A DNA stretch of 14,698 nucleotides, from contig JAIYCK010000165.1 in assembly GCA_027488055.1 (NCBI GenBank), positions 1 to 14,698 of the forward strand. Direction: 5' to 3'. The stretch is from Flavobacteriales bacterium. Its GTDB lineage: Bacteria > Bacteroidota > Bacteroidia > Flavobacteriales_D > Sanyastnellaceae. Shown piece after piece: positions 7,058 through 14,228 of the stretch (positions within the stretch are counted from its first letter, which is position 1; every line of letters starts with the position of its first letter). The position numbers were made by a program, and so were the translations under genes. A model generated the notes under the pieces. It was given only the letters and a program-made list of their open reading frames with translations. It was not told the DNA's origin and searched no databases.

Positions 7058-7525
7058 ATGAAAAAAGTACTGATCGCAATCGATTATTCGCCGCTGGCGC
7101 AGCAAGTTGCTGAACAAGGGCATGCACTCGCCTTGGCGCTTGGCGCGAAGGCCACCATACTGCACGTGATAGATGATGCATATAATTATACCACCACTGT
7201 ATACGACCCCATCATGGGCTTTGCGGGGTTCAGTCAGCGTGACTATGATACCACTATTCCAATTGATACCATCGAAGAAGAAGCAATGGTGTACTTACAC
7301 AAAACCAAACTATATCTCAAAGACACGACATTGGAAACACTCATCATCAAAGGATCTATTGCCGAGACCATTTTGGATACAGCCAAAAACACAAGCTCCG
7401 ATTACATTGTGATGGGCACCAATAGCCGCAGCGGTATTGCTGAGTTCTTCTTAGGAAGCACCGCACATACCATGCTTCAACGCTCACATATTCCACTTTT
7501 CATAATCCCTTCACACCATGAATAA
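7058..7525 (+). CDS. Universal stress protein (UspA family)
   Basis: A single-domain UspA protein of 155 residues, the normal size. The N-terminal strand KKVLIAIDYSPLA (2-14) carries the conserved Asp9 that contacts adenine in ATP-binding members. The C-terminal loop GTNSRSGIAEFFLGST (120-135) follows the G-x2-G-x9-G-S/T nucleotide-binding pattern, except that the second Gly is Ser123, so ATP binding is plausible but not certain. UspA proteins are cytoplasmic and accumulate in starvation, redox or energy stress. The gene overlaps the next (cupin) gene by 8 bases, and the BON gene ends 37 bases upstream, so the three are probably one transcript. Confidence 0.93.
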   Translation: MKKVLIAIDYSPLAQQVAEQGHALALALGAKATILHVIDDAYNYTTTVYDPIMGFAGFSQRDYDTTIPIDTIEEEAMVYLHKTKLYLKDTTLETLIIKGSIAETILDTAKNTSSDYIVMGTNSRSGIAEFFLGSTAHTMLQRSHIPLFIIPSHHE

Positions 7526-7862
7526 TCTCGAACATCTCGAAAAAGGCACCGCTCACATTATTGTAGAGATTATAGAATACGCTCTCGACGCAATCGTGAG
7601 CAAGACCATCGTAAAAAAAACAACTGGAAATATTACAGCCACTTCGGTTGCAACGGGCGAAGAAATGAGCGAACTCGAAAGTCCCTTTGATACCTATGTT
7701 CAAATCATTGATGGCATTGCTAAAATTAGGGTCAACGACAACATAGTGATCTTGCGCAAAGGAGAGGGCATGATCATTCCTGCGCACTCGCGTCACAGCT
7801 TCCAAGCAGATGAACAATTCAAAATGCTTACCACCGTGATCAAGAGTGGCTATGAAGAATAG
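7518..7862 (+). CDS. Small cupin-domain protein
   Basis: A 114-residue single-cupin protein. The second cupin motif is clear as GEGMIIPAHSRHSF (82-95). In the first motif the usual HxH-x(3-4)-E metal ligands are replaced by SVATGEEMSE (43-52), so a normal metal site is unlikely, though His90 and His93 remain. Similar proteins ending in SGYE(E) are common in Bacteroidota and have no known function; a small-molecule sensor or non-enzymatic binder is possible. The ATG at 7518 lies inside the end of the UspA gene (8-base overlap), which suggests translational coupling and a shared role. Confidence 0.85.
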   Translation: MNNLEHLEKGTAHIIVEIIEYALDAIVSKTIVKKTTGNITATSVATGEEMSELESPFDTYVQIIDGIAKIRVNDNIVILRKGEGMIIPAHSRHSFQADEQFKMLTTVIKSGYEE

Positions 7863-7876
7863 TGCTCACATAGCAC
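7862..7876. other. Small hairpin after the cupin gene
   Basis: GTGCT (7862-7866) and AGCAC (7872-7876) form a 5-bp stem with a 5-base loop overlapping the cupin stop codon. It is followed by A's rather than T's, so it is not a standard terminator on the plus strand. It might mark an RNA processing site or mean nothing. Confidence 0.2.
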
Positions 7877-8014
7877 CCAAAAAAAAGTCACACCCATCAG
7901 AATAAAAAAATCGATGGAATAAAAAATTGCATCCAACAAGAGGGCAGAAAAACACCGATGGAGAGGGATAAAGGCAGCCAAAAAACTAATAACTCAACAA
8001 ATTATACGCACATC

Positions 8015-9055
8015 ATGATCACAGTAACCAAACATGGAGTCGTACTCGATAAAACCGCACACACCTTTGAGAAAGAAGGTGTATTAAATCCTGCCGTCAT
8101 CAAGGTGGGCACTGTGATCCATATGTTTTATCGGGCGGTGACAAAAGGCAACTATTCAACCATTGGATACTGCACACTGTCTTCCCCCACCGAAGTGGCT
8201 AGTCGCAGCGATGTGCCAATACTCTTTTCAGAGTCGGAATTCGAGTGTCAGGGGTTAGAGGATCCACGCATTGTGTACTTCGATGGATTGTATTACATGA
8301 CTTACACGGCTTACAATGGCAACAACGCCTTGGGCGCCCTGGCTACCTCTCCCGATCTCGTCGACTGGACCAAACATGGCGCCATTGTACCCAAAATATC
8401 CTATGCCGATTTCAAACATTACACCGATGGTACAGGGAGCATCCATGAAAAATATGCGCGCTTCAATGCCTACCAAAAAAGCCATGAACATAATGGGATG
8501 CACGTGTATATGTGGGATAAAAATGTAGTCATCTTCCCTCGAAAAATCGAGAAAAAGATTTATTTCCTACACCGCATCAAACCAGATATTCAAATTGTAG
8601 CAGGCGTTTTGGATTTGAATGAATTGACAAATGAATTCTGGCAGAATTATTTCCTTCAATTTCTGCCGCACATTGTGATGTCACCAAAATTCCCGCATGA
8701 AGTGAGTTACATCGGTGCCGGCTGCCCGCCAATTGAAACGAAGGAAGGTTGGTTGATCATATATCACGGCGTGCACGATACGATCGATGGTTATGTGTAT
8801 TGTGCTTGTGCCGCACTGCTCGATATCAACGATCCATCTATTGAGTTATCGCGCTTGCCCTATCCGCTCTTCGTGCCTGACCAATCTTGGGAACTATCGG
8901 GAGAAGTAAATAACGTGTGTTTCCCCACAGGGGCCATCATTGAATATGATCGGTTATATATCTACTATGGCGCTGCCGATGAGCGCATTGCAGTTGCATC
9001 GGTTAGCCTAACTGAATTGACACAAGAATTGAAGTATTACCAACACTCACATTGA
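8015..9055 (+). CDS. GH130-family glycoside phosphorylase/hydrolase
   Basis: A five-bladed beta-propeller protein of glycoside hydrolase family 130, whose known members are mainly phosphorylases (some hydrolases) of beta-mannosides. From the ATG at 8015 it has 346 residues. An upstream in-frame ATG at 7958 adds 19 polar residues that do not fit the family, so I prefer the later start, although a purine-rich stretch precedes the earlier one. Motifs: GVLNPAVIKVG at 22-32, the signature GLEDPRIVYFDGLYYMTY at 80-97, KNVVIFPRK at 169-177, IGAGCPPIETKEGWLIIYHG near 233-252, and GEVNNVCFPTGA at 296-307 followed by YIYYGAADERIAVA at 315-328. No signal peptide, so cytoplasmic. The stop is one base before the start of the glycosyltransferase fusion, so the two proteins very likely share a substrate. 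Specificity cannot be read from the sequence. Confidence 0.88.
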   Translation: MITVTKHGVVLDKTAHTFEKEGVLNPAVIKVGTVIHMFYRAVTKGNYSTIGYCTLSSPTEVASRSDVPILFSESEFECQGLEDPRIVYFDGLYYMTYTAYNGNNALGALATSPDLVDWTKHGAIVPKISYADFKHYTDGTGSIHEKYARFNAYQKSHEHNGMHVYMWDKNVVIFPRKIEKKIYFLHRIKPDIQIVAGVLDLNELTNEFWQNYFLQFLPHIVMSPKFPHEVSYIGAGCPPIETKEGWLIIYHGVHDTIDGYVYCACAALLDINDPSIELSRLPYPLFVPDQSWELSGEVNNVCFPTGAIIEYDRLYIYYGAADERIAVASVSLTELTQELKYYQHSH

Positions 9056-9056
9056 A

Positions 9057-11447
9057 ATGTACAGATCCGTCGAACATGCTCCCAATGAGTTGAGCAATCT
9101 CCTTTCGCTTTGGGGGATTCAAAAAAACAAAAGCTTATCCTCACAGAACGAATTCCCTCTTGACCAACCAGAGGTGTTGTTCATTACCTCGCTGCCGCCA
9201 AGAGAATGTGGGATTGCATCCTATTCTCAAGATCTCCTCCGGGCAATAGATGATCATTTTGAAAATGGCTTCAAGAGCGTGGTGTGCGCGCTGGAAACAG
9301 ATCTCGAGCAACCAGCATATACAAAAAAGCCACTTCTGATTTTGAATACCGATCAATTCGATTCTTATCTGCAAGCGGCTCAGCAAATCAATGATAACAA
9401 AAACATTCGATTGGTTGTCATTCAGCATGAATTTGGATTCTTTGCTGCCCAAGAAGAAGGTTTTAGGCAGTTTATTCAAACCATCGAGGCACCCATCATA
9501 TTTGTATTTCACACGGTGCTGCCTAAGCCATCGAAGGAACTCACAGAAAAGGTTCAACACATGTCTCAACGCGCTGCCTCCCTCATTGTGATGACCACCA
9601 ATGCGCGAAACATACTGGTCGAAGAATACGATGTTCCAATCGATCATGTTTTAGTCATACCGCATGGCACGCACCTTGTTTCGCACGCTAATTTGACGGA
9701 AAAAAAACAAAGGCTCCAATTAAATGACCGACAAATTCTGTCCACGTTTGGGTTGATCAGTTCGCAAAAAAACATTGAAACCACTTTGTATGCTATTCCG
9801 GAGATTGCAAAAAAACACCCAAGCGTGTTGTTCTTGATCCTTGGCAAAACCCATCCTGTCATCATCAAACAAGAAGGCGAAAAGTACCGCCATTCCTTGG
9901 AAAAAATTGTGGATGAATTGCATATCGGAGCGCATGTCCGGTTCGTAAATGAATACTTACCCATCGCCGATTTGTTGGAATACTTGCAGCTCACCGACGT
10001 CTACTTATTTACCAGCAACGACCCGAATCAAGCCGTGAGCGGAACCTTTTCCTACGCACTGAGCAGCGGTTGCCCAGTGATCTCTACGCCGATCCCACAT
10101 GCAAAGGAATTACTGAATGAAACCAACGGTGTATTCATTGATTTCGAAAACCATGCACAACTCGCTCAAGCGGCCATCGCACTATTGGATGATAAAGAAA
10201 GAAGAGCCTCTATTTCCTCCGCGAGTTTGCAAAAAATGGCCTCCACTGCTTGGGCCAATTCGGCCATCGCTCATGTTGTCCATTTTCGAGAAATAATGAA
10301 GGATGATAGCCCACTGCAATATCGAATACCAGCCTTGAACTTGAAGCACGTGCGCCAGATGACAACCCCCATTGGTATTATTCAATTTGCAAAAATATCG
10401 ACTCCCGACTTGTCCACTGGCTATACACTGGACGACAATGCCCGGGCACTCATTGCGGCCTGCCAATGTTATGAACGATCTAATAATCCGAATGAATTCG
10501 GCGCCATCAAAACCTACTTGGAGTTCTTAGAACGTTGCTTGCAACCCAATGGTATGTTTTTGAATTACGTGAACTCCGATTTGGAATTCACGAGTCAAAA
10601 CAATCATGAAAACTTGGATGACTCCAGTGGACGCGCTGTATGGGCTTTGGGGTATGTGGTTTCATTGCGCTCCACGATTCCCGATAGTCTGTATGAGCGA
10701 GCCAATACCTTGCTTGAAAAAGCGCTTCCGAAAATTGACCGCATCTATTCGACCCGCGCCATGGCCTTTATCATCAAAGGACTATTTTATCAGAACAAAC
10801 CTGAGAATATGTCCACCTTACAAATTTTTGCCAATCGATTGGTCCAAATGTTCAAACACGAAAGAAGTGACGATTGGGTTTGGTTTGAAAACTACATTAC
10901 CTATGGAAATAGCAGTCTAGCAGAAGCCATGCTGTGCGCCTATCAATGCACGCACGATGTGCAATACAAACACATTGCCCTCGAAAGTTTTGATTTCTTG
11001 TTGTCCAAAATATTTAGAAATGGACAAATCAAAGTGATCTCTAACAAGGGTTGGCTTTTTAAAGGAGAAGACTACAATCATGCATTGTGCGGAGAACAGC
11101 CCATCGATGTCGCTTACACTCTTTTGGCCTTGGAAAAATTCTATTCAGTCTTTCAGAATCCTGAATACAAAACCAAAGCCATCGAATCATTCAATTGGTT
11201 TTTAGGTGCGAATGACCTTCGACAAATCATTTACAATGCCAGCACTGGCGGATGTTATGACGGTCTTGAAGAACACAATGTAAATCTCAATCAAGGTGCA
11301 GAATCTACGATCAGTTATTTGCTTGCCCGACTTTCTATCGAACGTATTCATGCTTTGGAAACACCATCAAAGAACAAACGCACTCGTTCAAATGCGAATC
11401 CCATGCTAACAAAAGTATTTGCTTCGCAATTGCAAGAATCGGTATAA
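9057..11447 (+). CDS. GT4-like glycosyltransferase fused to an alpha-helical glycosidase-like domain
   Basis: The 796-residue protein has two parts. Residues about 38-415 are a GT-B glycosyltransferase: PPRECGIASYSQDL at 47-60, QHEFG at 123-127, IPHGTH at 201-206, FGLISSQKNIETTL at 231-244 and DPNQAVSGTFSYALSSGCPV at 322-341. The classical E-x7-E donor motif of family 4 is replaced by Gln325-x7-Tyr333. Residues about 418-770 are a repetitive helical domain resembling (alpha/alpha)6 toroids: GYTLDDNARAL at 455-465, NLDDSSGRAVWALG at 519-532, DDWVWFENYITYGNSSLAEA at 605-624, GEQPIDVAYTLLALE at 679-693, and GGCYDGLEEHNVNLNQGAES at 731-750. The last 25 residues are a basic, probably flexible tail. 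No signal peptide or membrane helix, so cytoplasmic. The GH130 gene ends one base before the start. Donor and acceptor are unknown; a mannose-type sugar is an inference from GH130. Confidence 0.85.
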   Translation: MYRSVEHAPNELSNLLSLWGIQKNKSLSSQNEFPLDQPEVLFITSLPPRECGIASYSQDLLRAIDDHFENGFKSVVCALETDLEQPAYTKKPLLILNTDQFDSYLQAAQQINDNKNIRLVVIQHEFGFFAAQEEGFRQFIQTIEAPIIFVFHTVLPKPSKELTEKVQHMSQRAASLIVMTTNARNILVEEYDVPIDHVLVIPHGTHLVSHANLTEKKQRLQLNDRQILSTFGLISSQKNIETTLYAIPEIAKKHPSVLFLILGKTHPVIIKQEGEKYRHSLEKIVDELHIGAHVRFVNEYLPIADLLEYLQLTDVYLFTSNDPNQAVSGTFSYALSSGCPVISTPIPHAKELLNETNGVFIDFENHAQLAQAAIALLDDKERRASISSASLQKMASTAWANSAIAHVVHFREIMKDDSPLQYRIPALNLKHVRQMTTPIGIIQFAKISTPDLSTGYTLDDNARALIAACQCYERSNNPNEFGAIKTYLEFLERCLQPNGMFLNYVNSDLEFTSQNNHENLDDSSGRAVWALGYVVSLRSTIPDSLYERANTLLEKALPKIDRIYSTRAMAFIIKGLFYQNKPENMSTLQIFANRLVQMFKHERSDDWVWFENYITYGNSSLAEAMLCAYQCTHDVQYKHIALESFDFLLSKIFRNGQIKVISNKGWLFKGEDYNHALCGEQPIDVAYTLLALEKFYSVFQNPEYKTKAIESFNWFLGANDLRQIIYNASTGGCYDGLEEHNVNLNQGAESTISYLLARLSIERIHALETPSKNKRTRSNANPMLTKVFASQLQESV

Positions 11448-11578
11448 GCCTGGCACAAAATTGAAGAACCACCTGTGAATGGCGATTTCTAGTTGCCAGC
11501 TCCAGCGGCCGAATGAATCTTTTGTCTGATCACTTTTGCATGAATGTCTATTCCACTTCGATTTCCCGCTGAATATTC

Positions 11579-11586
11579 TACCTTTG
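11579..11586 (+). promoter_or_regulatory. Candidate -7 element TACCTTTG for the YdeI-like gene
   Basis: TACCTTTG fits TAnnTTTG exactly; a weak TTCG lies 18 bases upstream (11557-11560) in the -33 position. Transcription would begin near 11593, inside the longest open frame, which supports translation starting at the ATG at 11625 rather than at 11544. Confidence 0.45.
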
Positions 11587-11624
11587 TTTTGGTTCTAAAT
11601 GAAAACAGAATAGAGAGTAAGGAA

Positions 11625-12272
11625 ATGACGAATCCGCTTGTTGATAGCTATTTTACCGATGGTTGCGGTCGGTGTTCGCTCGGCGGCACGCCCGATTGTA
11701 AGGTGCATCAGTGGTCAGACATCATGCGATATCTGAGAAGACTTTTGTTGGACTGTGGAATGGATGAAGAACGGAAATGGGGCGTGGCTTGTTATACCTA
11801 TCAAAAGCGAAACATTGTCGTGTTAGGTGTAACCAAAGATGCCTGCAGTCTTGGCTTTTTTAAAGGATCGCTTATGAGCAATTCGAATGGATTGCTGATT
11901 GCCCCGGGTGCGCATTCACAAGCCGCTCGCCAACTCAAATTCACTGATTTGAAAGAGGCCGTCTCTAAAGAAGACATCATCAAAACGCATGTTTTCGAGG
12001 CCATCGAAATTGAAAAGGCTGGGTTAAAGGTGGATTTTAAGAAAGTGGATGAAATTGCACTTCCCGCTGAATTGCTCGCTGTATTCGCTCATGACAGCGC
12101 TCTGGAAGCTGCTTTCAAGTCACTTACTCCGGGCCGCCAACGTGGCTACATCTTGCATTTTCAGCAGCCCAAACAAGAAAGTACCCGCTATAGTCGCATC
12201 GAAAAAGCAAGGCCGAATATTTTGCAGGGCAAAGGCATGAATGATGATTACAAAGCACGGACTAAAGGATGA
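11625..12272 (+). CDS. DUF1801 / YdeI-OmdA domain protein with N-terminal Cys/His cluster
   Basis: From the ATG at 11625 the protein has 215 residues and begins MTNPLVDSYF, the family N-terminus; the frame is open back to 11544, but those 27 codons are not family-like and lie over a probable promoter. Residues about 29-130 are the DUF1801 fold (RKWGVACYTYQKRNIVVLG at 50-68, CSLGFFKGSL at 74-83, SQAARQLKF at 98-106). Residues about 146-205 are the YdeI/OmdA domain (LPAELLAVF, LTPGRQRGYI, RYSRIEKARPNILQGKGMND). The N-terminus carries Cys14-x2-Cys17-x7-Cys25-x2-His28, a possible zinc site. Family members are annotated as OmpD-associated or bacteriocin-protection proteins, but the biochemical role is not established. 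The gene stands alone, convergent with the DUF2490 operon. Confidence 0.87.
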   Translation: MTNPLVDSYFTDGCGRCSLGGTPDCKVHQWSDIMRYLRRLLLDCGMDEERKWGVACYTYQKRNIVVLGVTKDACSLGFFKGSLMSNSNGLLIAPGAHSQAARQLKFTDLKEAVSKEDIIKTHVFEAIEIEKAGLKVDFKKVDEIALPAELLAVFAHDSALEAAFKSLTPGRQRGYILHFQQPKQESTRYSRIEKARPNILQGKGMNDDYKARTKG

Positions 12273-12276
12273 TCTT

Positions 12277-12290
12277 CAAGCAGCTGCTTG
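12277..12290. repeat. Perfect 14-base palindrome in the convergent gap
   Basis: CAAGCAGCTGCTTG begins 5 bases after the YdeI-like stop codon. As RNA it would give a 5-bp stem with a 4-base loop. No T-run follows on either strand, so it is at best a weak terminator. Confidence 0.35.
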
Positions 12291-12360
12291 CAAGAAAACG
12301 GTCACAATTTCACCCTATGACTCCAACAACAGATGTAATTGATCGATTGGAGAAAGACTC

Positions 12361-13065
12361 TTATTGGGCAGAAGTTTTACCTTTTTCTTCCGACGCCTTT
12401 TTTCGTTTGCCAATCTTGTATTGATATCCCACCATGATCACAAAATCAATTTCTTGTGGTGAGCCGATGAGTCTTCTTTGAATCAAGTAACCGACACTCA
12501 CAGATTTGCGTTTGTTGACCTCGTAATTGGCCTGATTGGTCCAACGCCAATTTTGCCAAGTGCCAAAATCAAAAGACCCTGTGCTATGGAAAAATTCGAA
12601 CGAAGAGGAAAAGTCCCAGTCCTTGTAACCTCCATATTTTATTTGAAGCCGATTGCGCATCGTGGTGGCTACATCGGCCTCAAACCCAACTGCAGGTGCC
12701 AATGACATTTGCCAACGAGGGGCGTAACTGAAGATCCACTCACGCCATTTCTTTTTGAAACCCAAACCGATTTGGAAACGATTTCGCATTTCCCATTGAC
12801 CATCGCTGTCGGCCAATCCTGTGCGATAAGCAAGGCTTACTTGAACCGCTGAGTGGATATTGTACTGTGCCCCTAGGTCTAAAAATACTCGGCTCAGTTG
12901 CGAAATATTTTCATTGAAACGCATTTCGGGCACTGCTTTAAACTCCCATTTTTTGGAGTAGTCCCAGGCAAATCCCGTCTCGGCCCACAATCCAGCATCT
13001 TTGTATTGAGCCCAGATCGTTTGCGCACACAAACAAAAAATAAGTGTCTTAATTATTCGAATCAT
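12361..13065 (-). CDS. DUF2490 outer-membrane beta-barrel protein
   Basis: A 234-residue secreted protein. Residues 1-19 form a signal peptide with probable cleavage after IWA. The rest alternates in the manner of amphipathic beta-strands, with many Trp, Tyr and Phe, and matches the DUF2490 pattern: LWAETGFAWDYSKKWEFKA (26-44), MRNRFQIGLGFKKKWREW (93-110), YAPRWQ (114-119), and repeated MRNRLQIKYGGYKDWDF-type hairpins. The predicted location is the outer membrane. After the last strand (VGYQYKIGK, 212-220) it carries a charged, lysine-rich tail of about 14 residues, odd for a barrel, which usually ends on an aromatic residue. Its start overlaps the end of the lipoprotein gene by 17 bases, so it is the last gene of the VTC/DUF4956 operon. 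Function unknown. Confidence 0.85.
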   Translation of the reverse strand: MIRIIKTLIFCLCAQTIWAQYKDAGLWAETGFAWDYSKKWEFKAVPEMRFNENISQLSRVFLDLGAQYNIHSAVQVSLAYRTGLADSDGQWEMRNRFQIGLGFKKKWREWIFSYAPRWQMSLAPAVGFEADVATTMRNRLQIKYGGYKDWDFSSSFEFFHSTGSFDFGTWQNWRWTNQANYEVNKRKSVSVGYLIQRRLIGSPQEIDFVIMVGYQYKIGKRKKASEEKGKTSAQ

Positions 13066-13468
13066 AGATTCGCATCAAAGGAGCTTGTACTGTTTGCTTT
13101 TTCTCGTCGATGGTGACCTTCTGCATAATCACCATCTCCGTCGGATCCAGTATAGTCAATCCTTGCGTGGTATCTCTGCTGTATACATAGATCGTATAAT
13201 CGCCAGGACGTAAATTGAGAAACTCATATTCTCCTTTGTAATTGGTATAGATACGATCATCGGGCGACACATGATCCCCGTACTGAATAAATACATCGAC
13301 ATCCGCAGCCATGAATGTATCAGCTGGTGCAGGGTTGTATAAAAGATTGCGATAGATCACCTCTACCTTTCCTTGGATGCTTGAGTTACCGCCTTCGCCC
13401 GCTTCTTTTTTGCAGGCAGCAAGAAGGAGCACCACCATCATTACACCAGCATATTTCAATGTTGTCAT
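13049..13468 (-). CDS. Small lipoprotein with a beta-sandwich (carboxypeptidase-regulatory-like) domain
   Basis: A 139-residue predicted lipoprotein. The signal sequence is residues 1-18 with lipobox LLLAAC and Cys19, followed by KKEAGEGGNSS, a polar linker. Residues about 31-135 look like one Ig-like/prealbumin-like domain of the carboxypeptidase-regulatory or SdrD-B type: IQGKVEVIY at 31-39, then TNYKGEYEFLNLRPGDYTIY at 75-94, a classical signature, and VTIDEKKQTV near 118-127. Such domains usually mediate binding, not catalysis. The gene starts 4 bases after the DUF4956 stop and overlaps the DUF2490 start by 17 bases. It is probably attached to the inner or outer membrane facing the periplasm, and could bridge the two neighbours; that is inference. 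Confidence 0.8.
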   Translation of the reverse strand: MTTLKYAGVMMVVLLLAACKKEAGEGGNSSIQGKVEVIYRNLLYNPAPADTFMAADVDVFIQYGDHVSPDDRIYTNYKGEYEFLNLRPGDYTIYVYSRDTTQGLTILDPTEMVIMQKVTIDEKKQTVQAPLMRIYDSNN

Positions 13469-13472
13469 TTGC

Positions 13473-14228
13473 TTAAGAGTTAAATCCAGCGCTAAAACTT
13501 TCGTCTACTTGACCGTCCTGTTCATCATCGAAGAAATAGATTTTTAAGACCGCTGTGTCTCTCAAAAAGTCTATTTTTCCGATCTCCACTCGATTGATTT
13601 TCAAACCTGTTCTTTGGGTCAAATCAGCCACTAGTTCCTCTCTTCTTCCTATTTGTATCAAGTCAATTTTTTCGTAGACAATGAGCTTTTGTGACTCGTG
13701 GCGCAGGAGCCACACTTTTTCCAAGCCATAGGTCAAAGCGATGATGCTCAAATTGGCAAAAATGAGTTCCGCCAAAGTGATCTTTTTGTTGATCAATGCA
13801 TTCATTACGCTCATGCCAATGACAATGAAAAGATAGGTCATTTCTTTGATCGGAATGGCGTCGGTGCGGTAGCGGATGATGCCAAATACAGCAAACAAGC
13901 CCAGCGCAAAACCCATTTCAACCTTTACGCTTTCCAGCAGATAGCACATCATAAAAATGCTGATACTAAACATAAAGTAGGTAAACAAAAAATCCTTGCG
14001 CTTGGCGATGGGATAATAAATCACGCGAACCAAAAGGAAAATGAAAGACATATGAAGTCCCACCAAAATGATGAGTCCAATAAGGTCTTCGGCCTTGAAT
14101 AATTTGATGTTCCCCAATGGATCAAATTTATCCTTGTTGGGATTGACCTCATCCATGGCTGGAACAGGGATATCGGTTTGCACCCATGTGAAGAAATCAC
14201 CAAGCGTGTTAAGGAAATCAAATTGCAT
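13473..14228 (-). CDS. DUF4956 integral membrane protein
   Basis: A 251-residue protein of the DUF4956 family. The N-terminal 45 residues are soluble, followed by about five membrane segments (49-71, 80-98, 105-117, 131-145, 152-167). The family signature FGIIRYRTDAIPIKEM lies at 115-130, between the third and fourth segments. Residues about 170-240 form a soluble alpha/beta domain (KLIVYEKIDLIQIGRREEL, then KINRVEIGKIDF), probably cytoplasmic. The function is not known; DUF4956 genes recur next to VTC-domain genes in many bacteria, as here, where it overlaps the VTC gene by 11 bases. A role as the membrane partner of the VTC enzyme is inferred from that linkage. Confidence 0.9.
   Translation of the reverse strand: MQFDFLNTLGDFFTWVQTDIPVPAMDEVNPNKDKFDPLGNIKLFKAEDLIGLIILVGLHMSFIFLLVRVIYYPIAKRKDFLFTYFMFSISIFMMCYLLESVKVEMGFALGLFAVFGIIRYRTDAIPIKEMTYLFIVIGMSVMNALINKKITLAELIFANLSIIALTYGLEKVWLLRHESQKLIVYEKIDLIQIGRREELVADLTQRTGLKINRVEIGKIDFLRDTAVLKIYFFDDEQDGQVDESFSAGFNS

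Noticed and set aside
7958..8014. Upstream ATG for the GH130 gene, adding 19 residues
   Set aside because: The extra residues are polar and not part of the family; kept only as an alternative start because a purine-rich stretch precedes it.
9141..9647. Minus-strand open frame of 168 codons
   Set aside because: It lies entirely opposite the well-supported glycosyltransferase and its translation has no recognisable domain.
11544..11624. 27-codon N-terminal extension of the YdeI-like protein
   Set aside because: It overlaps a probable -7 promoter box and does not match the family; the ATG at 11625 gives MTNPLVDSYF.
12317..12424. 35-codon plus-strand open frame starting MTPTTDVIDRL
   Set aside because: Too short to judge, with no recognisable family; its second half is antisense to the end of the DUF2490 gene.
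13698..14102. Plus-strand open frame of 134 codons
   Set aside because: Antisense shadow of DUF4956; rich in His and Gln, as expected of a reversed membrane-protein gene.
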